This document shows positions 1 to 5,643 of a stretch of 5,643 bases of DNA, piece after piece. Position 1 is the first letter of the stretch; each line of letters starts with the position of its first letter. This DNA is from JBNJEM01 sp051745935. GTDB lineage: Bacteria > Planctomycetota > Planctomycetia > Pirellulales > Pirellulaceae. The notes below the pieces were generated by a model. That model ran no database searches, was not told the origin of the DNA, and was given only the letters and a program-made list of their open reading frames with translations. Location of the stretch: contig JBNJEM010000530.1 in NCBI GenBank assembly GCA_051745935.1, positions 1 through 5,643 on the forward strand, given 5' to 3'. The position numbers were made by a program, and so were the translations under genes.

Positions 1-983
1 TGCACGCCAGCAGCTTCCAGGAACGTGGGCGCTAGGTCACTGAGATTGACAAAACCATCGTAAACCCGACCGGGATTTCTGATCCCTTTCGGCCAACGAA
101 TGGCCAGTGGTACTTTGGTCCCGGCATCGTACAGAGTGGCCTTGGCTCGTGGAAAAGGCATTCCGTGATCGCTGGTCACCACAATGATGGTGTTTTCCAA
201 CAGTCCACGTTTCTCCAGGGAGTGAATAGCTCGCTCGACCATTTTGTCATAGTGCTCGACCTCAACGTAGTAATCGAGAATGTCACTGCGCACGAGGTCC
301 GTATCGGGAAAGATCGGAGGCACCACAACGCTTTCAGGATCCATGCCGGCGGCTACCCCCGAGCCTTCCTTGTATCCCCGGCGCGGTTCATAAGTCCCCA
401 GCCAGAAACAGAACGGCTTGTCTTCCAGGTGCTGGGCTAGAAAGTCCTCGAAGTTTGCCGCATAGTCGATATCGACAATCTGAGGCCACAGTTTCTTCTC
501 AAGCGTTCTTCCCAGATACTTCTTGCCCGCCGGATTTATGGTGCGGCCTACGGGGTCAAGAGGGCCTGGCCCCCACCCTTTGCCAGTCGATCCAACGTTG
601 TATCCGGCCTTCTCGAGCAATTCCGTATAGAGGGCGAATTTGGTCGGCAGGGTGCTGTGAATGTTCGCGGCCTGCTCCAACCGCCAAATCGACTGCCCGC
701 TCAAAATCGCACTGCGCGACGGCCCGCAGGTAGGCGCATCGCAATAGGGATTGGTGAAGCGAATCCCTTCTCTGGCAACACGCTCAAAAGCCGGAGTTTG
801 GACCACCGGATCGCCATTGGCTCCGGTATGCTGCCACGACTGGTCGTCGGAAATACAGAACAGGATATTTGGGCGTTCGTCACCCGCGGAAGCAATCGCC
901 GCAAAGCACAAAGCGATCAGCGACGACGCGCTGGTGGCGACAGCAAGAATCCATCGCGTGTTCAGTCGGTGTTGAATCGGCAT
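1..983 (-). CDS. Secreted type I sulfatase (N-sulfoglucosamine sulfohydrolase-like), 3' end outside the window
   Basis: This is an exported hydrolase of the alkaline-phosphatase/sulfatase superfamily, predicted to cleave sulfate esters or N-sulfate from a glycan. The frame is open for 327 codons from the ATG to the window edge; S1 sulfatases usually run 450-550 residues, so about a quarter to a third is missing. A signal peptide is visible: basic n-region (R6, R10), hydrophobic stretch about 12-30, likely cleavage after ASA at 31-33. Catalytic features are the metal-binding D45-D46 in ISDDQS, the formylglycine motif C86-G-P-S-R90, K135 in TGKGWGPG, and the metal site S271-D272-H273-G. The GKGWGP and EP-x-R elements recall the SGSH-like group, but the substrate cannot be fixed. 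Oddity: the DPHR/EPHR motif expected near 199-202 reads E-P-R-R, so a conserved substrate-contacting His may be lost. The start is supported by an AGGAAG Shine-Dalgarno 7 nt upstream. It lies 47 bp behind the esterase-sulfatase gene on the same strand and is probably co-transcribed. Maturation would need a formylglycine-generating enzyme, which is not in the window. Confidence 0.93.
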   Translation of the reverse strand, partial: MPIQHRLNTRWILAVATSASSLIALCFAAIASAGDERPNILFCISDDQSWQHTGANGDPVVQTPAFERVAREGIRFTNPYCDAPTCGPSRSAILSGQSIWRLEQAANIHSTLPTKFALYTELLEKAGYNVGSTGKGWGPGPLDPVGRTINPAGKKYLGRTLEKKLWPQIVDIDYAANFEDFLAQHLEDKPFCFWLGTYEPRRGYKEGSGVAAGMDPESVVVPPIFPDTDLVRSDILDYYVEVEHYDKMVERAIHSLEKRGLLENTIIVVTSDHGMPFPRAKATLYDAGTKVPLAIRWPKGIRNPGRVYDGFVNLSDLAPTFLEAAGV

Positions 984-990
984 CGTTGGA

Positions 991-996
991 CTTCCT
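991..996 (-). promoter_or_regulatory. Ribosome binding site of the downstream sulfatase
   Basis: AGGAAG on the minus strand, 7 nt before the ATG at 983. It lies in the 47-bp gap after the esterase-sulfatase stop codon and decides the start of the second gene. I saw no convincing promoter or terminator hairpin in the gap, which favours co-transcription. Confidence 0.6.
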
Positions 997-1030
997 GGCC
1001 ATTTATCAGTTAAGGAAACGAATCATCGAG

Positions 1031-3601
1031 CTATTGCTGTACTGCCGTGCTGGCGTCGAAATCGGGGTTCGGGACCATCATTTTGGCGTCAACGTCTTCA
1101 CGCCATCGATGCAGACGATCCAGAAGTTGCGCGACGATCTCGGGATGTGTCTTGGACAGGTCGTTCTGCTCGCCCGGGTCGGCTTCGAGATCGAACAACT
1201 GAACCGTGCCGTTTTCAAAGTACTCCAGCAGCTTGTATCTCCCGCTACGTATAGCACCGCCCGGACTTTGCATACCGTGATTGCTGTAGTGCGGAAAGTG
1301 CCAGAAAATCGCGTCGCGGTCGAGCGTCGCCGCGCCGTGGAACAATGGGCAAAGGCTTTCGCCGTCCACGTGTTGCTCGGGCAATGCATCGACACCGACC
1401 ATATCGAGGATCGTCGGATAGTAATCCGTACCGACCACCGGCTCGTCGCAAGTGGATCCGGCAACGCCATAGCCTGGCCATTTGATGATCAGCGGAACGC
1501 GAATCCCGCCTTCGTACAGCCATCCCTTCGCGCCGCGAAGGGGCAGATTCGACGTCGCATAGGCCATGTCGAGTTTCGCCGGATGGACAACGCGTTCCGG
1601 GCGACCGAAATTCACCGCCGACATGCCTCCGTTGTCCGACGTGAAGATGATGATCGTGTTCTGTTCAAGCCCCAGCGATTTCAGCCTCGTCACAATGCGA
1701 CCGAGACTCTCGTCCACTGTTTCGACCATCGCCGCGAATTGAGGATTATCCTGCCGCTGCTTGATCTTGACCATTTGATTCGGCAGAATGCGGTGGTCTG
1801 CGTAGGCCGGGTCATCGAGCATTGCCTTGCGCTCGACTCGTGTGAACGACGTCTCCGCGTCGGGATTCCCCTCGAGGATGAACGGCGTGTCATCTGTCGG
1901 CAGTCGCGAACGCTTCTTTTTGTATTTGGCAACGAGATCCGCTCGTCCCTGGATCGGATCATGAACCGCAAAGTGCGACAGGTAGAGGAAGAACGGCTCA
2001 TCGCTGTTGTCGTCGATGAACTTGAGTGCTTCGTCCGTTAGCCGATCCGTCAAGTAGTCGCCCGGTTGGTCATCGATTCCATCGAGCTCAAATGGTGCGT
2101 GATAGCCCGCCTTCGGCCAGCCCTTGTACCAATTCGTCGGTACCTGAACATCAAAACCTTGCTGTAGCGGGCCGGCGGGGTGTTCGCCCAAATGCCACTT
2201 CCCGAAATGACCGGTCCGATATCCGTGACGAGTAAGTGATTCAGCGAGCGTGATTTCCTCAAGCGGCAGCGATTCATGAATCGGTGCATTTTTAAGGCGC
2301 TGGAACGGGAACTCTTGCCGCCCGGGGAGCCAGTCCGTCAGGTCGAGTCGCGCGGGGTATTTGCCGGTCAGAACGCTCGCTCGTGACGGCGAGCAAACAT
2401 GACACGTAGCATAGGCGTCGGTGAAGCGAATACCTTCACTCGCCAAGCGATCAATGCTCGGTGTTTCATGGAAATCGCTGCCGTAGCAGGCCAGATCGGT
2501 CCAGCCCATATCGTCCACGAGGAAGAGAATGACGTTAGGCTTCTTCGGGGCAGCTTCTCGGTCTTCAGTTTTCGCTTCTCGGTGTTCAGAAGAAGCCGAC
2601 ACGCTCGACAAGCTCGCGACCTCTCCGCGATACGTCGCGCCGAGGACCCGCTCAAAGAACCTCTGCATCGCGGGGCCGGTCGTGTCCGAATGCTGCCCGA
2701 AGACACCATGGCCGGCGTCGTCGATCCTGAGATACGTGACGTCGGTCGCTCCAGCATCCCGCAACGACTTGCTTAGTTCGTCACCGTGCTTGATTGGAAC
2801 CGTTGTGTCGCTCGTCCCATGCACAATCAGGAAGGGCGGAGCCTTGGCGGAAGCGTACGTGATCGGTGACGCCTTTCTTTTCCACTCCTCGGCATCGATT
2901 CCCACGAACAGCCGTGACAGGGGATCCGTGCCTCTGGCGTTCTTCGTTCCCCAATCCATGAAATTCGCAGGACAAGCCGAACAGCAGACCGCTTGCAGTT
3001 CGCTGGAAAACTCCTGCCACGGGCCATCGCCCTCGAGCCCGTCGTCGCCCGAAGTCAGCCCCAGGACCGACACAAGATGGGCTCCGGCGGAGTTTCCGTA
3101 CGCCCCAATGCGCTTGGGGTCGACGTTGTACTTCTTTGCATTGGCTCGTAGCCAACGCACCGCACACTTGCTGTCCGCGATGCAATCGGCGATCGTTCCG
3201 TCGTCCGTGAGTCGATAGTTGATTGTGATGCAAACGTATCCGCGCGATGCGTAGTCGAGAGGCAACGCCCGCCATTGGCCACCGCCCTTGTCTCCGCCTC
3301 TCCAGCCGCCGCCGTGAATGAAGACGAGCCCCGGTCGGGGCTCACTCGATGGGGCCTTGGGCAACGCCAGGTCGAGCGTCCACTTCGGATTCCCCTCGCG
3401 GTAAGCAATGTCGGTCTGGAATTCGACGTTGCCCGGAACGGGAGCCTGCGCCCGAGCACGGTTTGGCGATCGATCGTCGATCTTTGCCGCGGACGCTGAA
3501 CGTTGCTTAGTCTTTTCCGCCGCAGAGAAGGGCGGTACACGGACAACGGCAATCGTGCCGACGACGATAAGTATACACGCGCTGATGTGAAATCGTCTCA
3601 T
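1031..3601 (-). CDS. Secreted bifunctional esterase-sulfatase fusion (alpha/beta-hydrolase + S1 sulfatase)
   Basis: This 856-residue protein carries two complete enzymes. Signal peptide: R2-R3, hydrophobic 6-20, cleavage probably near SAA at 26-28; a low-complexity segment follows to about 57. Domain 1 (about 58-320) is an alpha/beta-hydrolase of the BD-FAE/acetylesterase-lipase type: oxyanion-hole motif HGGGW 96-100, nucleophile S171 in GNSAG 169-173, D265 in HGTSD, H298 in AGHG. Linker 321-353 is Ser/Glu/Lys-rich and holds a 7-residue tandem repeat (338-351). Domain 2 (about 354-845) is a formylglycine sulfatase: metal ligands D363-D364, C403-S-P-S-R407, K468 and H470 in GKWHLG, H547 in VHDP, D656-N657 in TSDNGG, K692. 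Residues about 563-617 form an insertion before the conserved AAMVETVDES segment. All key residues of both domains are present, so both are probably active. Inferred role: removal of acyl (likely acetyl) and sulfate groups from one polysaccharide outside the cytoplasm. It is the first gene of the operon, divergent from a LacI-type regulator. The start has a GAAGGA Shine-Dalgarno 8 nt upstream. The exact substrate is unknown. Confidence 0.95.
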   Translation of the reverse strand: MRRFHISACILIVVGTIAVVRVPPFSAAEKTKQRSASAAKIDDRSPNRARAQAPVPGNVEFQTDIAYREGNPKWTLDLALPKAPSSEPRPGLVFIHGGGWRGGDKGGGQWRALPLDYASRGYVCITINYRLTDDGTIADCIADSKCAVRWLRANAKKYNVDPKRIGAYGNSAGAHLVSVLGLTSGDDGLEGDGPWQEFSSELQAVCCSACPANFMDWGTKNARGTDPLSRLFVGIDAEEWKRKASPITYASAKAPPFLIVHGTSDTTVPIKHGDELSKSLRDAGATDVTYLRIDDAGHGVFGQHSDTTGPAMQRFFERVLGATYRGEVASLSSVSASSEHREAKTEDREAAPKKPNVILFLVDDMGWTDLACYGSDFHETPSIDRLASEGIRFTDAYATCHVCSPSRASVLTGKYPARLDLTDWLPGRQEFPFQRLKNAPIHESLPLEEITLAESLTRHGYRTGHFGKWHLGEHPAGPLQQGFDVQVPTNWYKGWPKAGYHAPFELDGIDDQPGDYLTDRLTDEALKFIDDNSDEPFFLYLSHFAVHDPIQGRADLVAKYKKKRSRLPTDDTPFILEGNPDAETSFTRVERKAMLDDPAYADHRILPNQMVKIKQRQDNPQFAAMVETVDESLGRIVTRLKSLGLEQNTIIIFTSDNGGMSAVNFGRPERVVHPAKLDMAYATSNLPLRGAKGWLYEGGIRVPLIIKWPGYGVAGSTCDEPVVGTDYYPTILDMVGVDALPEQHVDGESLCPLFHGAATLDRDAIFWHFPHYSNHGMQSPGGAIRSGRYKLLEYFENGTVQLFDLEADPGEQNDLSKTHPEIVAQLLDRLHRWREDVDAKMMVPNPDFDASTAVQQ
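2549..2590 (-). repeat. In-frame 21-bp tandem repeat coding the inter-domain linker
   Basis: On the plus strand GCTTCTCGGTCTTCAG (2553-2568) recurs as GCTTCTCGGTGTTCAG (2574-2589), one mismatch in 16, with a 21-bp period. In the protein this gives two heptads, SEHREAK (338-344) and TEDREAA (345-351), in the linker between esterase and sulfatase. The AAACTGAAGACCGAGAAG-like composition resembles low-complexity repeats I recall from planctomycete genomes; that resemblance is from memory and unverified. Confidence 0.65.
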
Positions 3602-3609
3602 GGCAGAAT

Positions 3610-3615
3610 TCCTTC
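3610..3615 (-). promoter_or_regulatory. Ribosome binding site of the esterase-sulfatase gene
   Basis: GAAGGA on the minus strand, 8 nt before the ATG at 3601, supporting this start. It lies inside a small inverted repeat (TTCCT 3609-3613, AGGAA 3616-3620) whose 2-nt spacing is too short for a stable RNA hairpin. Confidence 0.55.
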
Positions 3616-3691
3616 AGGAACAAAAGTTGGGCCTCAACGTCGGCGTTTAGATCTCGCGTTGGGCGGCAAGAAACAGCCGTCCCAGTGGTGC

Positions 3692-3709
3692 AGAACAAAC
3701 GATTGTTCT
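3692..3709. promoter_or_regulatory. Candidate LacI-family operator at the operon transcription start
   Basis: AGAACAAACGATTGTTCT is an 18-bp palindrome with eight of nine base pairs symmetric and a central CpG, as in most LacI/GalR operators, where hinge-helix leucines insert at that step. It lies immediately downstream of the -10 at 3710-3715, covering the expected start site. The regulator encoded at 3971-5020 has the matching hinge leucine (L63) and is the obvious candidate to bind it. Confidence 0.6.
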
Positions 3710-3738
3710 ATCGTATTTCCCGGTGGGACTCCTGTCAA
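3710..3738 (-). promoter_or_regulatory. Sigma70-like promoter of the esterase-sulfatase operon
   Basis: On the minus strand a perfect -35 TTGACA (3738-3733) is followed after 17 bp by TACGAT (3715-3710), which matches four of six bases of TATAAT. Transcription would begin near 3703, giving a leader of about 100 nt. The -10 directly abuts the 18-bp palindrome at 3692-3709, so a bound repressor would block initiation. Planctomycete promoters are poorly characterised, so the call rests on consensus match and position only. Confidence 0.6.
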
Positions 3739-3849
3739 CACTCCACGCAAAGCGATGTCAGGCAGTCCCGCAGAGGGGTCGTGAATGCCGTTCTTACGCC
3801 TTGTTAGCCGCCTAATAGTCACATTCCCCCGTTCGTCGGGAGAAGTCGT

Positions 3850-3920
3850 GCATGCAATGCCACGATGCGGTGCCAAGCTCAAACGTTTATCCTTGCCGCC
3901 CATACCCGCGCATGCTATGC
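3850..3920 (+). repeat. 11-bp direct repeat pair in the divergent promoter region
   Basis: GCATGCAATGC (3850-3860) and GCATGCTATGC (3910-3920) differ at one base and are spaced 60 bp apart, on either side of the AAACGTTT palindrome. The second copy overlaps the candidate -10 of the regulator gene. Role unknown; a second regulator's site or chance are both possible. Confidence 0.35.
3874..3895. promoter_or_regulatory. Second candidate LacI-family operator, near the regulator promoter
   Basis: The core AAACGTTT (3881-3888) is a perfect 8-bp palindrome with central CpG, typical of LacI-family sites. It is flanked symmetrically by CAAG (3874-3877) and CTTG (3892-3895), so 16 of 22 positions are symmetric. 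It shares CAAACG-x-TT with the site at 3692-3709. It overlaps the proposed -35 of the regulator promoter, suggesting autoregulation; the centre-to-centre distance to the first site is 184 bp, compatible with looping. Confidence 0.45.
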
Positions 3921-3921
3921 T
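3893..3921 (+). promoter_or_regulatory. Candidate promoter of the LacI-type regulator gene
   Basis: TTGCCG (3893-3898), then 17 bp, then TATGCT (3916-3921). Each hexamer matches four of six consensus bases. The start would be near 3928, leaving a leader of about 43 nt. The -35 overlaps the palindrome at 3874-3895. Confidence 0.4.
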
Positions 3922-3970
3922 GTAACATACTTGTCAAAAACACTTTGTAGCGAGGGCACGGCCCCAAACA

Positions 3971-5020
3971 ATGAGTGCTCCGAAGTCTAGAATCACGCTC
4001 ATGACAATCGCCGAGCAGCTTGGACTGACGCCGACAACCGTGTCTCGTGTACTAAGCGGCAAGGGGGATCAATATCGCATCAGCCAGAAGACACAACGCC
4101 GTGTTCGGGAGCTGGCCACGGAGCTGAACTTCTCCCCGAATCAGGTCGCCAGGGGGCTGCGGCTCAGCAAGACTTCGACCATCGCGCTGATCGTGCCCGA
4201 CATCTCGAATCCGTACTTCGCCACAATCGCGCGTCATGTGACGGCCGAGGCGCGGCGGCGGGAATACTCGGTCCTTCTGTGCGACAGCCACGAGGACACC
4301 AAATACGAGATCGAGGCGATCCAACTGATTCGGAGTCGCAATGTGGACGGCTTGGTGCTTTGTCCGGTTGGCGTCTCGGATGAGCATCTCACGGAATTCG
4401 TCGAGAGTGACCAGCCGGTGGTGCTGGTCGATCGGTACTATCCCGACCTGGCGATCCCATCGGTCACGTCAGACAATGTTGGCGGAGCAAGAGAAGCCAC
4501 CGAATACTTGATACGCCATGGGCACAAGCGTATCGCGTGCCTTCAGGGACTTCAGGACTCGGCGCCGAACCGAGATCGCGTGTTGGGTTATCGCGAGGCG
4601 CTGTCGCACCACGACATTCCGATCGACGAAGAACTTATCGTCGGCGACAGTTTTTCCCAACGTAGCGGCTACGTTGCCACCAAGCTGCTGCTGCACGCGC
4701 GAACTGAATTCACGGCGATCTTTGCCTTGAGCAATCAGATCGCTCTGGGCTCCCTGCAAGCAATCTCTGAGGAAGGCCTGGACATCCCGGATGATGTCTC
4801 GATCATCGCGTTCGACGACTCTCCTTACGCCCCCTTTCTTGCCACGCCCATGACGACCGTTGAGCAACGCAACGCGGAGATGGGCCAGATTGCGGCACAG
4901 CTTCTTTTCGCGAGCTTCGAGTCTTGCAAGTCATCCCAGGGTCTTCTCCTACCGACCCGACTGATCGAACGAGATTCGGTGGCGAACATCACTCAAGAAC
5001 ACAATTCGAGGGGATCGTAA
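3971..5020 (+). CDS. LacI/GalR-family transcriptional regulator
   Basis: A cytoplasmic, ligand-responsive DNA-binding protein of 349 residues, a full length for the family. The N-terminal helix-turn-helix is clear (about 9-30: ITLMTIAEQLG, then TPTTVSRVLSG), followed by the third helix and the hinge helix SPNQVARGLRL (55-65). L63 lines up with the LacI leucine that inserts into the central CpG of the operator. The periplasmic-binding-protein-like core starts at IALIVPDISNPYF (71-83). Further landmarks are DGLVLCP (126-132), TSDNVGGAREATEYLIRHGH (166-185), NRDRVLGY (200-207; the arginines are in the sugar-contacting segment), SNQIALG (254-260) and DIPDDVSIIAFDDSP (271-285), ending with a conserved TRLIERDS. 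It is probably a dimer responding to a sugar released from the polysaccharide attacked by the divergent operon; ligand and sign of control are inference. The start ATG has only a weak, distant GAGGG (3952-3956, 14 nt); ATG at 4001 (M11) is possible but would trim the HTH domain's first strand. Confidence 0.95.
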   Translation: MSAPKSRITLMTIAEQLGLTPTTVSRVLSGKGDQYRISQKTQRRVRELATELNFSPNQVARGLRLSKTSTIALIVPDISNPYFATIARHVTAEARRREYSVLLCDSHEDTKYEIEAIQLIRSRNVDGLVLCPVGVSDEHLTEFVESDQPVVLVDRYYPDLAIPSVTSDNVGGAREATEYLIRHGHKRIACLQGLQDSAPNRDRVLGYREALSHHDIPIDEELIVGDSFSQRSGYVATKLLLHARTEFTAIFALSNQIALGSLQAISEEGLDIPDDVSIIAFDDSPYAPFLATPMTTVEQRNAEMGQIAAQLLFASFESCKSSQGLLLPTRLIERDSVANITQEHNSRGS

Positions 5021-5333
5021 AGACGGACTGGCCGTGCGCAACGCGCAGAGGAGAAGCACACCGATGCGCCATCAGTTTGACTTGACCGGTCCCGACCCTC
5101 GCCGCCATCGCGCAGTCAAAGATCCACGTCCCCGAATTGCCAGATGGCATCCTGAGGGCTTGCCCGGTGGCGCCGACGTCCACGCGGTTCGTGCCTCATG
5201 TCGACAACGCCTGCGGCAGATGCGCAATGCCCCACGGGATCAAAGGGGTCAAGGGATCAAAGGGGTCAGGCCTCTTTGTTGAAGCACTTGGATGTGTTGG
5301 GCTATGGTTTTCGCGGCCTGGAGACCAACAAAC
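5021..5333. other. Intergenic region between the regulator gene and the transposase remnant
   Basis: About 313 bp in which I see no convincing gene. Short open frames exist on both strands but lack a recognisable family or start context. A small TGCGC/GCGCA stem (5035-5047, 3-nt loop) follows the regulator stop without a T-tract, so it is not a good terminator. The right half contains the 17-bp-period repeat and the leader of the transposase remnant, with TTTGTTG (5275-5281) and CAACAAA (5326-5332) as a weak inverted pair. Confidence 0.5.
5236..5268 (+). repeat. Two-copy tandem repeat, 17-bp period, upstream of the transposase remnant
   Basis: GGGATCAAAGGGGTCA occurs at 5236-5251 and again, identical, at 5253-5268. 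The GGGATCAAAGGGGTCAGG type of sequence is one I associate with the edges of RAYT/REP-type elements in planctomycetes; that link is from memory. It lies 65 bp before the remnant's start codon and may mark the left end of the mobile unit. Confidence 0.7.
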
Positions 5334-5643
5334 ATGCCCCGACCACCACCTGCCGACGAAGCGGGAGGGCTTTACCACGCCCCGAACCGCGGCAACCTTC
5401 GCGCAGCCATCTTTCACAAAGAGAAGGATTTTTAAGCCTTTGAGCGAATCCTTCATGAAGCACTTCAAATTCACGAAGTTGAGCTGTTTTCTTTCCAACT
5501 GATGCCCAATCACGACTACCTTGTTTTGCGTCCGCTGGTCGACGGCGAAATGAGCCGCTTCATGGGATGGATAGGCGGCACTCACGCGATGCGGTATCAT
5601 GCTCACTATCACACCAGTGGAATGGGGCCTGTTTACCAACAGC
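5334..5643 (+). pseudogene. Decayed REP-associated (RAYT, Y1-like) transposase, 5' part
   Basis: In one frame, 103 codons to the window edge read like the N-terminal half of a REP-associated HUH transposase: MPRPPPADEAGGLYH, NRGNLRA, IFHKEKDF, AFERIL, FSFQLMPNH, VLRPLVDGEMSRFMGW, and RYHAHYHTSG. Working copies would nick and rejoin single-stranded DNA through an HUH metal site and a tyrosine that lies beyond the window. Damage is visible: codon 34 (5433-5435) is TAA where the family usually has an acidic residue (DFEAFERIL), and the metal-binding N-H-U-H reads N-H-D-Y at codons 59-62 (5508-5519), losing the second His. The conserved HALNRG/HVxNRG segment reads HAPNRG (P17). The reading frame itself is not shifted. 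A GGAG (5320-5323) lies 10 nt before the ATG. With stop plus catalytic loss, it is almost certainly non-functional; whether the 3' half survives is not visible. Confidence 0.85.

Larger units (their letters stand above)
3602..3970. promoter_or_regulatory. Divergent regulatory region between the sulfatase operon and the LacI-type regulator
   Basis: 369 bp with no gene I can support. It holds the operon leader (about 100 nt if the promoter at 3710-3738 is right), that promoter, two LacI-family-like palindromes centred at 3700.5 and 3884.5, an 11-bp direct repeat (3850-3860 and 3910-3920) and a candidate regulator promoter. The arrangement is the usual one for a repressor gene placed next to its target operon. 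Confidence 0.7.

Noticed and set aside
1016..1025. GAAACGAATC between the two operon genes as a third operator
   Set aside because: Only the outer positions and central CpG are symmetric; too poor a match to the two sites in the divergent region.
869..2041. A 390-codon plus-strand open frame
   Set aside because: It is antisense to the sulfatase domain of the fusion gene and the start of the next sulfatase; its translation is arginine/valine-rich with no recognisable motif, whereas the minus strand encodes intact catalytic motifs.
2529..3218. A 229-codon plus-strand open frame
   Set aside because: It is antisense to the esterase domain and linker, with Ser/Pro-rich composition and no family features.
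5035..5047. TGCGC/GCGCA hairpin after the regulator as a terminator
   Set aside because: The stem is only 5 bp and there is no following T-run.
5086..5502. Plus-strand open frame beginning around 5086 or at TTG 5137 after the regulator
   Set aside because: It lacks a good start and ribosome site, reads through the tandem repeat as GIKGVKGSKGSG, and continues out of frame through the transposase remnant; likely chance.
5196..5639. A 147-codon minus-strand open frame
   Set aside because: It is the mirror of the transposase remnant and its leader; the plus strand carries recognisable RAYT segments in a constant frame.
1..5643. CRISPR array, tRNA, rRNA, riboswitch or phage attachment site
   Set aside because: I saw no repeat-spacer pattern, no tRNA or rRNA signature and no known riboswitch core; the only tandem repeats are the two short pairs reported.

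Overview
The window looks like a chromosomal segment of a GC-rich, heterotrophic member of the Planctomycetes, probably a Pirellulales-like lineage. The basis is the pair of secreted type I sulfatases (one fused to an esterase), the LacI-type regulator, and a degraded REP-associated (RAYT/Y1-like) transposase of a type common in those genomes. This assignment is inference from gene content; no rRNA or other phylogenetic marker is present.

Layout. The left two thirds hold two minus-strand genes read right to left. The first (3601 to 1031) encodes an 856-residue exported two-domain enzyme: an N-terminal alpha/beta-hydrolase esterase of the acetylesterase type joined by a repetitive linker to a complete C-terminal formylglycine sulfatase. 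After 47 bp follows a second exported sulfatase (983 leftwards), cut by the window edge after 327 residues; its catalytic CGPSR motif is intact, but an expected active-site histidine appears to be arginine. The two genes look like an operon.

A 369-bp divergent intergenic region separates the operon from a plus-strand LacI/GalR-family regulator (3971-5020). It carries a good sigma70-like promoter for the operon (TTGACA-17 bp-TACGAT). A near-perfect 18-bp palindrome with a central CpG lies directly downstream of its -10, where a LacI-type repressor would be expected to bind. A second AAACGTTT-centred palindrome 184 bp away overlaps the -35 of a plausible promoter for the regulator gene. Together this suggests a sugar-responsive, autoregulated switch for a small set of enzymes that remove sulfate and ester (probably acetyl) groups from a sulfated polysaccharide. 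No glycoside hydrolase, transporter or sulfatase-maturing enzyme is visible here.

The right end (5021-5643) has no intact gene. It holds a 17-bp-period tandem repeat and the 5' part of a RAYT-like transposase that has decayed by an in-frame stop codon and by loss of the second histidine of its HUH motif.
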